Part shown: one piece after another, positions 10,333 through 22,437 of the stretch
Numbering within the stretch: position 1 is the stretch's first letter
How the letters are laid out: the number at the start of each line of letters is the position of its first letter
Source: Thamnidium elegans
Lineage: Eukaryota; Mucoromycota; Mucoromycetes; Mucorales; Mucoraceae
Length of the DNA stretch: 64,000 nt
Direction: 5' to 3'
NCBI GenBank assembly: GCA_025201345.1
Contig: JAIXMG010000023.1
Location: 434,001-498,000, forward strand
The notes under the pieces: generated by a model
The model's database searches: none
What the model saw: the letters and a program-made list of their open reading frames with translations, nothing else
What the model was told of the DNA's origin: nothing
Position numbers and translations under genes: made by a program

Positions 10333-10404
10333 GGAGTAGCTGGGCGTCGATCCCAGTGCCTCTCACATGCTAAGCGAGCGCTCTACCATTTGAGCTACAA
10401 CCCC
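10333..10404 (-). tRNA. tRNA-Ala (AGC), palindrome left arm, copy 2
   Basis: Identical over all 72 bases to the copies at 1225, 11418 and 48486: AGC anticodon, G3:U70 pair, U6:U67 mismatch, A54 in the T loop. Followed on the transcribed strand by a T run. Confidence 0.88.
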
Positions 10405-11417
10405 TTTTGTTACACGAAAATAGCCTAATTTTAGCGCCCATATCTTGAATAAAAAAATCCTGGAAATTATTTTTCTAACTCTCGCAATAATGATGCTATA
10501 GAGACATCCTAGTAATCATTTAAAAGCGACAAATTTAGGCGGTTTGACGGTAGTAAGAATGTATTTTTATTTTTGCTATATCTCGAGCAATCAAGCTTCA
10601 AAGTTTTTGACTATATACACCACGATACTACAAACACTACAATGCTACAACGACTACAAATAGCTATATTCACTACAAAAACTACATTTTTTTTATAGTT
10701 GCATCTTATAGAGCAACATCTTTTGAACATATTTGATTAAATGACTAAGGTCCTATGATGTTTTCCTGATTTTATATACGTTTTTAAAAAAGGTCGGTAC
10801 GAAAATCATTAAATTTTTTTTTTCGAAATTATTTTAAACTCGGACAAACGACAGTAGCGATGTGATCAAGCATATACAAATATATATTTACACATAAAGG
10901 GATAAAGACGCGCGAGATAATCATATATGTGTAAATATATATTTGTATATGCTTGATCACATCGCTACTGTCGTTTGTCCGAGTTTAAAATAATTTCGAA
11001 AAAAAAAATTTAATGATTTTCGTACCGACCTTTTTTAAAAACGTATATAAAATCAGGAAAACATCATAGGACCTTAGTCATTTAATCAAATATGTTCAAA
11101 AGATGTTGCTCTATAAGATGCAACTATAAAAAAAATGTAGTTTTTGTAGTGAATATAGCTATTTGTAGTCGTTGTAGCATTGTAGTGTTTGTAGTATCGT
11201 GGTGTATATAGTCAAAAACTTTGAAGCTTGATTGCTCGAGATATAGCAAAAATAAAAATACATTCTTACTACCGTCAAACCGCCTAAATTTGTCGCTTTT
11301 AAATGATTACTAGGATGTCTCTATAGCATCATTATTGCGAGAGTTAGAAAAATAATTTCCAGGATTTTTTTATTCAAGATATGGGCGCTAAAATTAGGCT
11401 ATTTTCGTGTAACAAAA

Positions 11418-11489
11418 GGGGTTGTAGCTCAAATGGTAGAGCGCTCGCTTAGCATGTGAGAGGCACTGGGATCGACGCCCAGCTACTCC
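11418..11489 (+). tRNA. tRNA-Ala (AGC), palindrome right arm, copy 3
   Basis: Mirror image of the left-arm copy, transcribed rightward so the two genes point away from the palindrome centre. The T run after it (aatatctttttttt) can end Pol III transcription. Confidence 0.88.
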
Positions 11490-11860
11490 AATATCTTTTT
11501 TTTTCTTAAAAATATCGTGATACGTTTACAGGTGAAATTATAAAGTAATTTTTAGAGGAAGAATGGCCTTTTTTTACTGTTACAAATCAAGTTGTAGTTA
11601 TTTGTAAAGATGGAAAATAAAAGATATTATTTTTATAGGTTCAATAAATTGAAAGTGAGCATCAGGTTTATAGTCGTCCAACGAAGAGAATGTATTATAT
11701 AAGGGATATAATACCTCAAGAGAAATAAGTTTTACAGGGAATTATAAAATAAAAGATTATAATTCAAGGAGGATAAAAATAATAGTATTAATCTAAACGC
11801 GAATATTGAACTTTTTATATATTTTTTAAACACTTTATTAAATACGGTATAGCGTTACCG

Positions 11861-11899
<39 letters not shown>

Positions 11900-12012
11900 A
11901 GGGTAGATTCTCGTGTCAATGTGAAAATAAATCAAATAATTGAATATATGTTATGTTAAAGGTTAAATTACTCTAAAGAAAACCCCTATTTCATAAATAT
12001 ATAAAAAAAAGT

Positions 12013-14451
12013 TTATTTATTTTTATTAGTATAATAAGTAGAAGGATAATTATCACTTGTATCATAGTATCCTTGTGGTCTATATTGTTGTAAAGGAGAG
12101 TAAGCTGGACTATGTTGCTGTGGAGTGAACGCTTGACTATAATGCTGTTGTGCATTATAAGCATGACTTTGTTGCGGCGTGAATGGTTGATTATGTTGTT
12201 GCTGTTGTGATGGATACGGTTGTCTATTAGAAGAAGGTACATACAAATCTTGAGCATATACTGAATTAGAATGAGCACCGTTAATATACATTAATGGCTG
12301 TGGCATAATATTACTAGGAGGATAAGGGATGTAACCATTAGCAGGTAATAATTGTGAAGTGGTTACAGGTGAGGCGAAACTACCGACAGGTAAGATTCCA
12401 GATGAATTTGGATTAAGATTAGGACCGATAGCAACAGAGTCCGAAGCATCAAATGCCGAAGTAAAAGAAAAGACTTTATCTTGGATGACAGATTCAATCT
12501 TGATTTCTGTAAGGCCAAAGTACATTCGGATAGTTAAAGTAACTTTATCACCTGGTTTAACACCTTCTAATTTTGGCATTCGAATAGGAAAATGTCCTAC
12601 TTTTTGAATAGCAGGATCAGTAGTAAGACGTGGTACTGGTCCATCGCCATCAAAAGCATACAAGTCTGCAATTTATATATATAATAGTAAGTTATCAATA
12701 CTGTCTTTTTTTTTTATTGCTGTTATTATTACCTGAATCCGTATCATTTGGGTAACTAACGACAAATGTTTTTGACACACATTCATCCACTTTTACACTT
12801 TGGCCTTTATGAACATACACACTAAACCTTTGTCTACAATAGTTTTTACTGTCCACACCAATGACAGCAAATTCAGGTGGATCAATTCCGTTTTGAAACA
12901 ACATTCGACTTTCAACACCATAGGTTCTTCTCGAGACACGTTCAGTGACAGCTTGAGGATTTAAACCAAAATAAACAGCACCACGAACCACAGCCAATTC
13001 ACCTCTTGGTGGTACACCAATCATACCTACTTTTTCTGCAAACATATCTTCTACACGCTTAAATAAATAATTTGATTGTCCAAATCCACCCACTAAGAAA
13101 ATGGCTTCTAAAACAGGTGATTGAATTAACTGTTCTTGGATTAAACATAATACTTGAGATACAATCGGTTCAAATACCTCATCACATAATTCACGGGCAG
13201 GTATTAATAAGGAACCATTTTCTAATCCTATGGATTCATCTGTCAAGTCACCAAATCCCATAGAAGCGGGTAAATCCAAAAAATGATCTTCACAACCGTC
13301 AAATTCGGGTTTAATGATATTGATAAATGTTTCCATAATATGTTCCATAGCAGATTCGTTGACGGGACCAATATGAGCAAATTTACGAGTAATATAAGCT
13401 CTCATTCTTGAATCTAAAAAGCCAGAACCGCAGGTAGCACCATGACCATTTGTCACTTCTTTTAAAGTACGCCTAAAATAAATAATAATTAAATACAAAT
13501 CATTTTAAAAGATATATATTCTATTTACTTTTTAGATGGACCATTTTCATCTATTTCAAATACAATTAAATCAACAGTTCCACCTCCAGCATCACAAATC
13601 ATAAATCGTTGGCCATGAGAAAGATTAAATTGTTCAGACTTTTTTTCACAGTATAATGCAGCAGCTTCTGGTTCTGAAATTAGAGTCAGTCTTTCTGGTG
13701 GATCTGAACGTGACACAAGTCCTGCACGAATTGCAGCTTCACGCATTGCAGCTTTTGCTCTATCGCTCCACATGGCTGGTACTGTCAAACACTAATATAT
13801 AAAAACGTCTAAATAAAACGGTACATGTATAATATATACATATACTTACATATCGAAATTTACTTTGGTCGTAATTACCAGCAAATCCTTTTAACAATTC
13901 AGCACACACATGAGCATGAAACATTCGAAGGTAATCAGCAATGACATCAATAATATTTAATCCATTGGGTAATACTTCATTTTTTAAATGTTCATCAAGA
14001 TAGAGTTTGAATTTAGATAACAGTAATAGATCAGAACTATTCGGTTTCATTGCTGTTCTTCTTGCTCCGTGTCCCCAATCTAGGATTTCGGTAGATCCTT
14101 TACGGTATAAAGATAATGTGGGTGTCTTTCATTTTAGGGTAATTTAGTTTATCTTTTCTATACATCTTTTATTTAAATTACCTTGGGATAAACATTATTA
14201 CTTTGTTTGGGCCTACACAATAAAAAAAAAAATTAAAATCAATTCGTGTGTGATACATGTATTATGTCGTTTTTACCATTTAACAATATCAATTACTTCT
14301 TCATTTTGTGCAAAAGCGTAACAACATCCAGAAAATGTTGTTCCTATTATTTGTTAATATTCTTTTCTTCTTCTTTTTCTTTTTCTTGTAGTTTACCGAA
14401 ATCAATGCCGACAATGACAGGATAATCAGCAATGTTAAATCCCGAAGACAT
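12013..14451 (-). CDS. atypical Hsp70-family ATPase (HSPA12-like) with Gln/Tyr/Pro-rich tail
   Basis: Seven exons splice to about 700 residues. The start MSSGFNIADYPVIVGIDFG plus TTFSGCCYAF gives the Hsp70 phosphate-1 loop (GIDFGTTFSG). Later come LTVPAMWSDRAKAAMREA, ISEPEAAALYC and the phosphate-2 motif MICDAGGGTVDLIVFE, then VTNGHGATCGSGFLD, and VFLVGGFGQSNYLF (adenosine site). These are the signatures of the fungal relatives of HSPA12, which have an Hsp70 nucleotide-binding domain but no normal substrate-binding domain. The final exon keeps a short beta-like segment (PGDKVTLTIRMYFGLTEIKI) and then about 100 residues rich in Gln, Tyr, Pro and Asn, prion-like in composition. Role unknown; stress signalling or proteostasis is inference. 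Head to head with Ufd1, whose product acts with the Cdc48 unfoldase. Confidence 0.88.
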
Positions 14452-15128
14452 GTTCCCAAATTGTTATTATATTCTCAAAAAGAAAAAGAAAAAGAAAAAG
14501 AGATTAATAAAAAATGCGGAGAGGTAAAAAAAAAAAAAAAAAAGTTTTCTTGACAGTTCCTTTGACACTTGGCCAAACATATTGCATTATGAAGACATTT
14601 TTTTGCGTCACGCACCCAGAAAAAGTTGAATCAATGTACCCATAACAATAAACACCTTTTTTTTTTTTTAAAAAAAGACTCTTTGTTACACAAATTCAAT
14701 AGTATTTTATTCACCATTTGTTTTGCAAAAGAACTTTTTATGCGGCAAAACAATGACGACAAGTTCTACGTATAATTATTGATAGCACGTAACCAAGGGA
14801 TACATAATAACCAAGGCAACACCTCCAAGATACTCATTATTTTATACATTTTTTTCCGCCAAAAAATAAGGCTTTCACTTTGTAGCCGTATTAGATATTT
14901 GTATACGCAGTTATATATACAAAGATAGTACAATTAATGCCGTGTGTGTCATCCATGAAAAAACAAACAGCCTTTTATATTTCTTCCGTAAACTTGCATG
15001 AAAATTAAATAGGGGTCGCGTTTTTTGAAACAGTCACTGCTGTGGTGCGTTCGTAATCTAATAACGAACTATTTTTCTAACTATTTTTTATTTATTGTTT
15101 TTTCTTTCAAGTGCACAATAAAGAAAAC
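14452..15128. other. divergent promoter region, Hsp70-like / UFD1
   Basis: 677-base spacer between two divergent start codons, with A and T runs and a short GAAAAA-type repeat at its left edge. No further gene seen. Confidence 0.5.
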
Positions 15129-16549
15129 ATGGTAAATATCCATATTATCAACCTTTAGTTCAACACGTATAAAAAGGAATTAATTTATTCGCTGTATTCT
15201 AGTTTAATAACTTTGACGATGAAGACGATGCCTTTTCAGGTGCCTTCTTTGGAGGTTTACGCCCTAATCTCGGAGGCTTTGTTAATCCCAACAGAGTATT
15301 TTCAGAAACCTATCGTTGTTTTCCTATTGCCATGATGCAAAAGGGAAATGAAAGAGAGAATGTTAATTATGGTGGCAAAAGTAAGTTTTATAAAGAAAAA
15401 AAAAAAAATTGTTTTTAAATGGTACTTACAAAGAGTGTTTTATTATAAAGTTATTTTACCTCAATCAGCGTTAGAAAAACTTTGTAAGTCTCTCTTCTCT
15501 CTTTTTTTTTAAATTATGTAGTAGTTTGTTTAACTAGTGAATAGCTCAACTTAATATTTCATACCCAATGCTGTTTAAATTGACAAATGAAAAGGAAAAG
15601 AAACAAAGTCATGCAGGTGTTCTTGAATTTATTGCAGAGGAAGGCAGAGTGTATTTACCACAATGGGTAAAAAACTATCAATCATAAACAAATAATTAAT
15701 GATAGATAATTAATCTTTATTTATTAGATGATGGAAACATTAGGTACACAACCTGGTAATATTATTGAAGTTAAAAATGTTACATTACCACTTGGTTCCT
15801 TTGTCAAGATCCAACCTCAATCCACCGACTTTTTAGATATTACTGATCATCGTGCAGTGTAAGATGATATATCTACTATATAATATATGTACACGGAATC
15901 TAATATCTTTTAAATATTTTAGACTTGAAAAAGCATTGCGTAATTTTGCTACTTTAACAGTTGGCGATATGGTTCAGATTAATTATAACGATAAAATATT
16001 TGAAATCCAAGTTTTAGAAGTGAAACCTAATTACAAAGAACATTCGGGTATATCAATTACTGAAACGGATTTAGAAGTTGATTTTGCTCCACCTATTGGA
16101 TATGTTGAACCTACTAGTAATAAGCCTGTAGCAGTAAGTGTATATAAAAGAGGGTGTATATATATATATATATAATTGACAGTTATGTGTTTTTCATTAG
16201 AAGAGTCACATGGTAATTGATGCTCCCAAGGTAGAAAGCACCGGATTTGCAGCATTTCAAGGCGGTGGACAAAGTCTTCGTGGAAAGAATAAAGGGTAAA
16301 AAAAAAACTTTATGGAGACAAGTAGGAAATTAATTTTATACGTATATATATAGAAAAGGTAATGCGGTAGATAATAATAATATGGATACAGAGGAGGGTG
16401 AAGACGATGGACCATTAAACTTACCTTTTGGTCAACTCTACTTTGGGTTTCCCGTGATCCCACCACCAGCTTCAGATGAAAAAGATGATGAAAAGCCAAA
16501 GCATGCTTTTATTGGATCTGGTCAAACACTGAGAGCCAAAAAGAAATAA
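15129..16549 (+). CDS. UFD1: ubiquitin fusion degradation protein 1 (Ufd1)
   Basis: Cofactor of the Cdc48/p97-Ufd1-Npl4 complex that extracts ubiquitylated proteins in ER-associated and nuclear degradation. Spliced protein starts [19 protein letters not shown], then [12 protein letters not shown] (the conserved N-terminal UT3 entry), [71 protein letters not shown] and [17 protein letters not shown]. The C-terminal part carries [17 protein letters not shown] and [12 protein letters not shown], the short conserved boxes for p97 and Npl4 binding. The first coding exon is only the ATG (15129-15131), followed at once by GTAAAT. About 340 residues, normal. Its stop lies 57 bases from the convergent hydrolase. 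Confidence 0.94.
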
Positions 16550-16606
16550 ATTAAAAATACATGTAAAAAAAAAGGCATTTTATTCTCAATAAAAAAACGA
16601 ATCCAA

Positions 16607-18356
16607 TTACTTGTTTTTAATGTATAATTGATTACACCATGCTTGAATAACATAGGATACGTATAAAGAACGAGGAGACCAAGCAATATAACTAACATGA
16701 TGTCCACCCTACAATTAAAAGAAAAAAGTGAGTAAATAAACGGAAAACGTATTATCTTTATATACGTACTGGTAATAATACAAGTTGACATAATGGACTA
16801 GCATCTCCCACAGCTAAAAAATAAATAAATTAGTAAATTACTCTATGCCCCCAAGTAGTAATTCTTACCTTTATCATAAGCTGCCTTGAAAGATTTAGAC
16901 ATTCTACTTTCAGTCAATTGATCACGCTCACCAGCAAAAACTAAAAAGGGAACTAATTTATTTTCTTCTTTGGCCTTGGGAACAACGCTTACAGGAGAAT
17001 GTTGATGTAAAAATTCGTAGTCTACTTTACCAAGGTTAGCAATATCCTTACAAAAGAAATTAGCATGATGAGATCCAGTTGCTATATCTAAAGCCCCACT
17101 GAAACTAATAACACCACGAACAGAAGTATCTACTTGCTCAAATCCAGGTTGGTATTTAGGGTCGTTGGTTGTTAAAGAAGTCATTGCAGCCAAATGAGCA
17201 CCAGCAGAGTCACCTGTTTTTGTTTTTTAATTAGAGCTATGTATACACCTTTTTTTTTTTTGCTTTTTAAAAAAAAAATTACAACTAACCAGATAATACA
17301 ATAAAATTAGGATCACCACCGAAAGAAGCAATATTCTTCTTAATCCAACGAAGAGAACGTTTAACATCAATTAAATGTGTAGGATAAGGGTTTTTAGGAG
17401 CGAGACGATATCCAATGTTTACCATAACCCAGTTATTCTCTTGTACTAATAATTTTTGATGAGGGTAAAATATATTTTTAGAACCTACTCTCCAAGCACC
17501 ACCATGAATATGAACCTAATATAAACTTTAATTACGAAAACATTTTGTATATACGTGTATTACTACTACTTTACCATAACAGGTTGTAATCCAGTTTTAG
17601 GCATGTTATTGGAACAATAAATATCCAACATCATTTTACGTGGTTGATCAAAATCATCATTGGTTGACTTTAAAGCGTCTCTAATCTCTTCATTTGTAGC
17701 GTACGTAACTGATATAATACATATGAGCCACCATATTCCCTTTTATTGTAGTTCTTTTTTTTTTTTTACTTACTGTTTTGATGTACATTAATATCACTGG
17801 GTGTCCAAAAAGGATGTAACAACTTTTTCATACCCTCCAACCTTTTTTTTTTTAATGATTAGTGATAAACATTTTACCCTTTTTTAATTTCTTACCCAAT
17901 GATGCTTTTGATAGGTTGACTTTCAGGGTCAATGCTTTTAAGCGCGGTATCAGTAACGGGCTTTTCATTCAACATTTCATAAAACAAGATAACAAGTGCA
18001 CCCATATTTACGATATCAGCAAAATAAAAAAGCCAAGCAAGACTATAATCTAGTAGTAACACGATTTTTTTTTTTTTTTTTTAGAAAAAGTTTTTTGTTG
18101 TTGTCGGTGTGTACTTACTAAAACCACCGAAAAGTTTAACGAGTTTAACAATAACCAACTTGAGGAAAACCAGATGAATAGCATTTTCAGTAACGCCAGA
18201 AGCAAAAATTTCAATTAAATGGTAGTGCTTTCGAAGTTTAGGCACAATCACATTAGCTACATAAGGTTTATTGAATGCACACACGGTAAAGAAACCAAAA
18301 AGTGTTACTGAAAATATGTAACTGGTAGCTACAAAAGCCGAGAATAAAGCCAACAT
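16607..18356 (-). CDS. membrane-anchored alpha/beta hydrolase (HSL/esterase-lipase type)
   Basis: Seven or so exons encode a protein whose N-terminus (MLALFSAFVATSYIFSVTLFGFFTVCAF) is a membrane anchor. The hydrolase domain shows VHIHGGAWRVGS (oxyanion-hole HGGAW), NWVMVNIGYRLAPKNPYP, DVKRSLRWIKKNI, FIVLSGDSAGAHLAAM (nucleophile serine in GDSAG), VPFLVFAGERDQL (acid region), and LPGGHHVSYIAWSPRS (catalytic His). This matches the hormone-sensitive-lipase/arylacetamide-deacetylase group that acts on esters at the ER or lipid droplets; the substrate cannot be told. The last exon ends IKNK stop at 16607. Next to DGAT2, so a lipid link is possible but not proven. Divergent from it with about 1050 bases between starts. 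Confidence 0.88.
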
Positions 18357-19407
18357 AGTTGCAAACGAAAAAAAAAAAAGTAGTAGTAAGAAAAGGTATT
18401 ATCGTCCTTTTTTTTTTCGAAACAAGTTTATACATGTGATTTTTTCTTTTTTTGGTATTCCGATTAAACTGTTTTTATTTTCTGGAGTGGACTTTCTCTC
18501 CTTTTTGATAATATATGTATATTTTTATACAAAAACTAATTTAATGTTATACATATCAAGGTTAGAGAAGATGTATATATATATAAAACTATTTGATTTT
18601 ACTTGTTAAGAAAGTACAACATGTTACAGTTCTTTAAAATAAGTATACAATTTCCAAAGACAAAGTGTATTAACTTTTTTTTTTTTTTTTTTTGACAGCA
18701 ATTGGTTTTTGTAAAAATAAAATAAAAAGTGACACAGATGTTATATATTTTATGCAATAAGCAATTGGTTGACATGAACTTTTTTTTTTCTGTGTTGAGT
18801 GTGTAACTGTCGGAATTGTAGTACCCACTTCCTTTGTTTCTAAGGTAGCAAACGCCGTCTTAAACTATTCTGTTCTTTCCGAATGTCTATTATAGATAGA
18901 GCTTCAAGGTAAAAAAAGCTTATATATACATGTGCAATTTCGTCACTTTTTTATTTTATTTTATATATTTCTTATAGTAATAGTCTATAGTAGATTTAGT
19001 AAGTCAATATGATACCTTCTTATTTATATATAATAACTTGCTTGATCCAATTCTATTTCTATCATATACTTTGATTATTCAGACTTAAAAATACAAAACT
19101 AGTAAGGAAGTGTATTTACCCCACTCATTGTTTCCCTTATGACCTTTTGTTTTTTTTTGTAAAGCCTTTTACAACCTTCTCTTTTTAGTAACTTATTGTA
19201 TTTTTGCTCATACAAGAAAAGCTTGGGGCAAAAAATAAAAACAAGCAGAAAATGTTTTACAGCAAAAAGATCTTTTTTTTCTTGTGCTACAATGACATCT
19301 TGTCACATGAAAAACAAAGCACACTGTTTCATTTATATAAATTTTTTTTTTTTAGTAGTGTTTATTTTAAATTCCCTTTTTCTTCTTTTATATTATTATT
19401 ATTAAAT
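18357..19407. other. divergent promoter region, hydrolase / DGAT2
   Basis: About 1.05 kb of A+T-rich spacer with several T runs. No supported gene or RNA. Confidence 0.45.
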
Positions 19408-20615
19408 ATGGAGAAAGATAGAGATATAAAGACGCAAGTAAAAAAAGTATCAGAAGCGTTTACAGAAGTTATACCTAATGTACGTTGGGCACCTCTTCGG
19501 GGTATTCCATTTGAAAGAAGAGTTCAAACGGCTACTATATTAGTTTGGGTATTTCTATTAGCTAATTGTCTGACCGTCTTTTTTGGTTCATTATTACTGC
19601 CCTTTTTATGGCCATTACATATCGCCTATATTATTTATCTTATACGCGATCAATCACCAGAAAATGGCGGTCGTCGTTCTGAATGGTTTCGTCGATTACC
19701 CTGTTGGGGTTATTTTGCTGGTTACTTTCCTGTCAAACTAGTAAAAGAATCCGATTTAGACCCTTCAAAAAATTACATATTTGGTTACCATCCTCACGGT
19801 ATTATCAGTATGGGTGCATTCGCTAATTTTGCCACTGAAGCCACTAGTTTTTCTGAATTGTTTCCTGGTATCAAACCTTCTTTATTGACATTAACTACAA
19901 ACTTCAAATTTCCTATCTATCGCGACATTATTTTAGCTTGTGGTATTGCTTCTGTCTCTCGTCACTCTTGTGAATATATTTTATCTTCTGGTCCTGGAAG
20001 ATCAATTGTGATTGTAATTGGAGGTGCTGCCGAATCATTAAGTGCAAGACCTGGCATTGCCGATTTAACTTTAAAGCGACGATTAGGTTTTATCAAGATG
20101 GCTATTCGACATGAAGCTGATCTCGTACCTACTTTTTCTTTTGGAGAAAATGACTTATATGACCAAGTAGATAATAGTGATGGGAGTTTGCTTTGGAAAG
20201 CTCAAAAGAAAATGCAAAAGGCTCTTGGTTTTACTTTACCATTGTTTCATGCACGCGGAATTTTTAATTGTAAAGAGTTTTTTTTTTTTGCTTAAAGTTT
20301 TATATGTAGTAACCGCAATTTTTCTATTAGATAATGTTGGATTACTTCCTTATCGACACCAAGTAGTTACAGTTGGTAATTAATTTTTTTTTTTAAAAAA
20401 AAAAAGATAAGATACAGTTACACTGAACGTCACTTTTTTTAATAGTCGGAAAGCCAATTCCAGTCCCTAAATTAAAGGAAGGACAAACAGATCCTACTGA
20501 AGAACAGTTAAAGGAAACACAACAATTATATATACAAGAGTTAGAGTCCATCTATAACAAGTACAAGGACATTTACGCCAAAGATAGAAAGCAAGAACTT
20601 CGTATCATTAATTAA
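19408..20615 (+). CDS. DGA1: diacylglycerol O-acyltransferase, DGAT2 family
   Basis: Makes triacylglycerol from diacylglycerol and acyl-CoA in the ER and at lipid droplets. Three exons. After a short cytosolic N-terminus, one re-entrant hydrophobic stretch (TILVWVFLLANCLTVFFG, then LLLPFLWPLHIAYIIYL; residues about 45-90) is followed by the catalytic YHPHGIISMGAFANF, RDIILACGIASVSR, the GGAAESL motif, and RRLGFIKMAIRHEADLVPTFSFGEND, all diagnostic. The second exon gives NVGLLPYRHQVVTV and the third VGKPIPVPKL, then a helical tail ending RIIN. About 345 residues, typical. I start at MEKDRDIKTQ rather than at upstream Mets, because the upstream extension is low-complexity Phe-rich 5' UTR. The neighbour is a membrane hydrolase of lipase type. 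Confidence 0.94.
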
Positions 20616-22213
20616 ACTATTTGTTTTGTATATTATTATTATTATCATTAAACATGCATCATAATTTGACCTGTCAATAAGTTATTTTAGTTCCAATGTA
20701 AAAGTTAATTCGAAATTCAGACCGAACTTACACAAATAAGTCGTGCATATTTATCTCCTTTTTCAGCAGATAATTTGTAATATATTACATTACTGGTTTT
20801 TTTTTTTTTCGTATAAATCCAATTTTTTATATTTTAAATTGCCAAATTTAATCACCTGTTAAAAGAGGAATAAGTTAAAGAGATTTAAAAAAGGTAGCAT
20901 AACACGGTGATACTTTTCTTTTTTCATCTTCTTTTTTTTTTAGAGTGACTTTGGCGAAATGCAAGACTGGTGTACTTATGAGTTATGAGGAGGAGTACGC
21001 AGCTAAGTCTAAATCTAGTATTTGAAGCAAAGATATGATAATGTTATGACAAAAAATAATATTGTGGAGGCCCAGCGTTGAGTCCGGGTGGACGATACAT
21101 ATGTCGGAACTGGGGGAGAGGTTAGCATTCGTAGAAAGTGAGACCATACAAGCGCGTGAGAGAGGGTTAATCGAAGATTGGTTGAGGGGAAGAGAAAACC
21201 TGAACATGTACCAGTTTTGAAGAAACAAGTAATCGAATGTTCACGTTCTGGTCACACACACGTGTCTATTCAGCAGATACATATTCAAGAACTTGGTCGT
21301 AATAGTACATTTAATTTGGAATATATACTGTTCTAGGATATTTTTTTTTTAAAGAAGAAGAGTCGAGATGGCATAAATTTGCGAAAATTATGCAGAACAA
21401 TAATGTAAAACGTATACAAAAAGTGTCTTATTCGAGGCGTTCGTCTTTTACACCAATAGAAATAAGTTACACACAACAAATAGCATATTTTTATTATTGT
21501 GGAAAAAATTTTGTATACCATGAACCATCCCTTTTTTTAGCAGCGAGTAAGAACGTTTATCTTTTTTTTTTTTTTTTTTAGATTTGTTCATATACAAATA
21601 AGTATCTTTTATGTAATACGTGTACATCTTTCAAAAGTGACCTTATATCTTATTCTTTCTCATGTCTCTACATATAGAAAATATGTATTATATTTTGCGT
21701 AGAATCAATGTCTAAAAATCTGGCCATATTGTATAAGTTGAATATCTCTTGCATTGCACGATTTGAGAAAAAAAAAAACCGGTTGTTTAACAGACTGATA
21801 TCTAATGAAATCTATTATTTCCTGTTTTCTGAGTTCAATTTCAAAAAAAAGTGTTGTTACATCTTTTACTTTTTTATTTTTACAGAAACTGCTAGAAATA
21901 CTCTAAGGATAGCATCGTAAAGGCCAGAAACTTTTTTATTTATTTATTTTAGAAGGCAGAAAACCTTTCTTCTCAAATAATTACCTGTCAAAGTTATCGC
22001 TTAGAAACAAGTAAAAAACTAGTTAGTAATTCCCTATTTGAAACATACAAATTCCCAAAACTTTATCCAAAAAAAAAAAGGATTATTTTTGTAGTCCGAT
22101 CCAATGATTTTTATCTTTGCATTGTTATCAAAAACCTTCTTTTTTTTTTTTTTTTTTTTTACTTTTCTTCTTTTTTCTTTTTTTAATTTTATATTTATGA
22201 TCTTGGTGAATAA
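20616..22213. other. intergenic with traces of a decayed element
   Basis: Apart from the relic at 20941-21220, I see no supported gene. Open frames at 21390-21581 and 21708-21920 have biased composition and no family features. Confidence 0.4.
20941..21220 (+). pseudogene. possible relic of a mobile-element protein
   Basis: A short stretch with clearly higher G+C than its surroundings holds broken frames that read like coding DNA: VTLAKCKTGVLMSYEEEYAA, then in another frame WRPSVESGWTIHMSELGERL continuing to LRGRENLNMYQF and a stop. The charged helical composition could suit a gag-like protein. I cannot name a family; composition and frame breaks are the only evidence. Confidence 0.25.
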
Positions 22214-22282
22214 ATGTTGTTACAGTCCAAAAATGATATTTTACCGTTTTGTAGCAATAAAGAATCGTGTGACATACCTGCA

Positions 22283-22405
22283 ATGAAACCTAGAAAAAGA
22301 GTTGGTAAATATATTTTATTAAAGACTCTCGGTAGAGGTTCAATGGGTAAAGTGAAATTAGCAATTAATATAGAAACAAATAAAGAAGTAAGGATATAAA
22401 AAAAA

Positions 22406-22437
<32 letters not shown>

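Larger units (their letters stand above)
9827..11992. repeat. 2.17-kb near-perfect palindrome (inverted repeat) carrying two tRNA-Ala genes
   Basis: Left arm 9835-10896 and right arm 10926-11984 are reverse complements with essentially no differences except about 3 bases in the long T/A run. A further 6-base match (gaaata/tatttc) extends the ends to 9827 and 11992. The non-palindromic spacer is 29 bases (10897-10925). Each arm holds, from outside in: a conserved 34-base terminal block, a T/A run of about 38 bases, a tRNA-Ala, a region of short ACTACAA repeats, and an inner segment. No protein gene is inside. No clear target-site duplication is visible. The right end is 21 bases from the stop codon of the Hsp70-like gene. 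Confidence 0.9.

Noticed and set aside
21390..21920. Two open frames in the intergenic region before the kinase
   Set aside because: Aromatic and Lys/Asn-rich composition typical of A+T-rich noncoding DNA; no signature.
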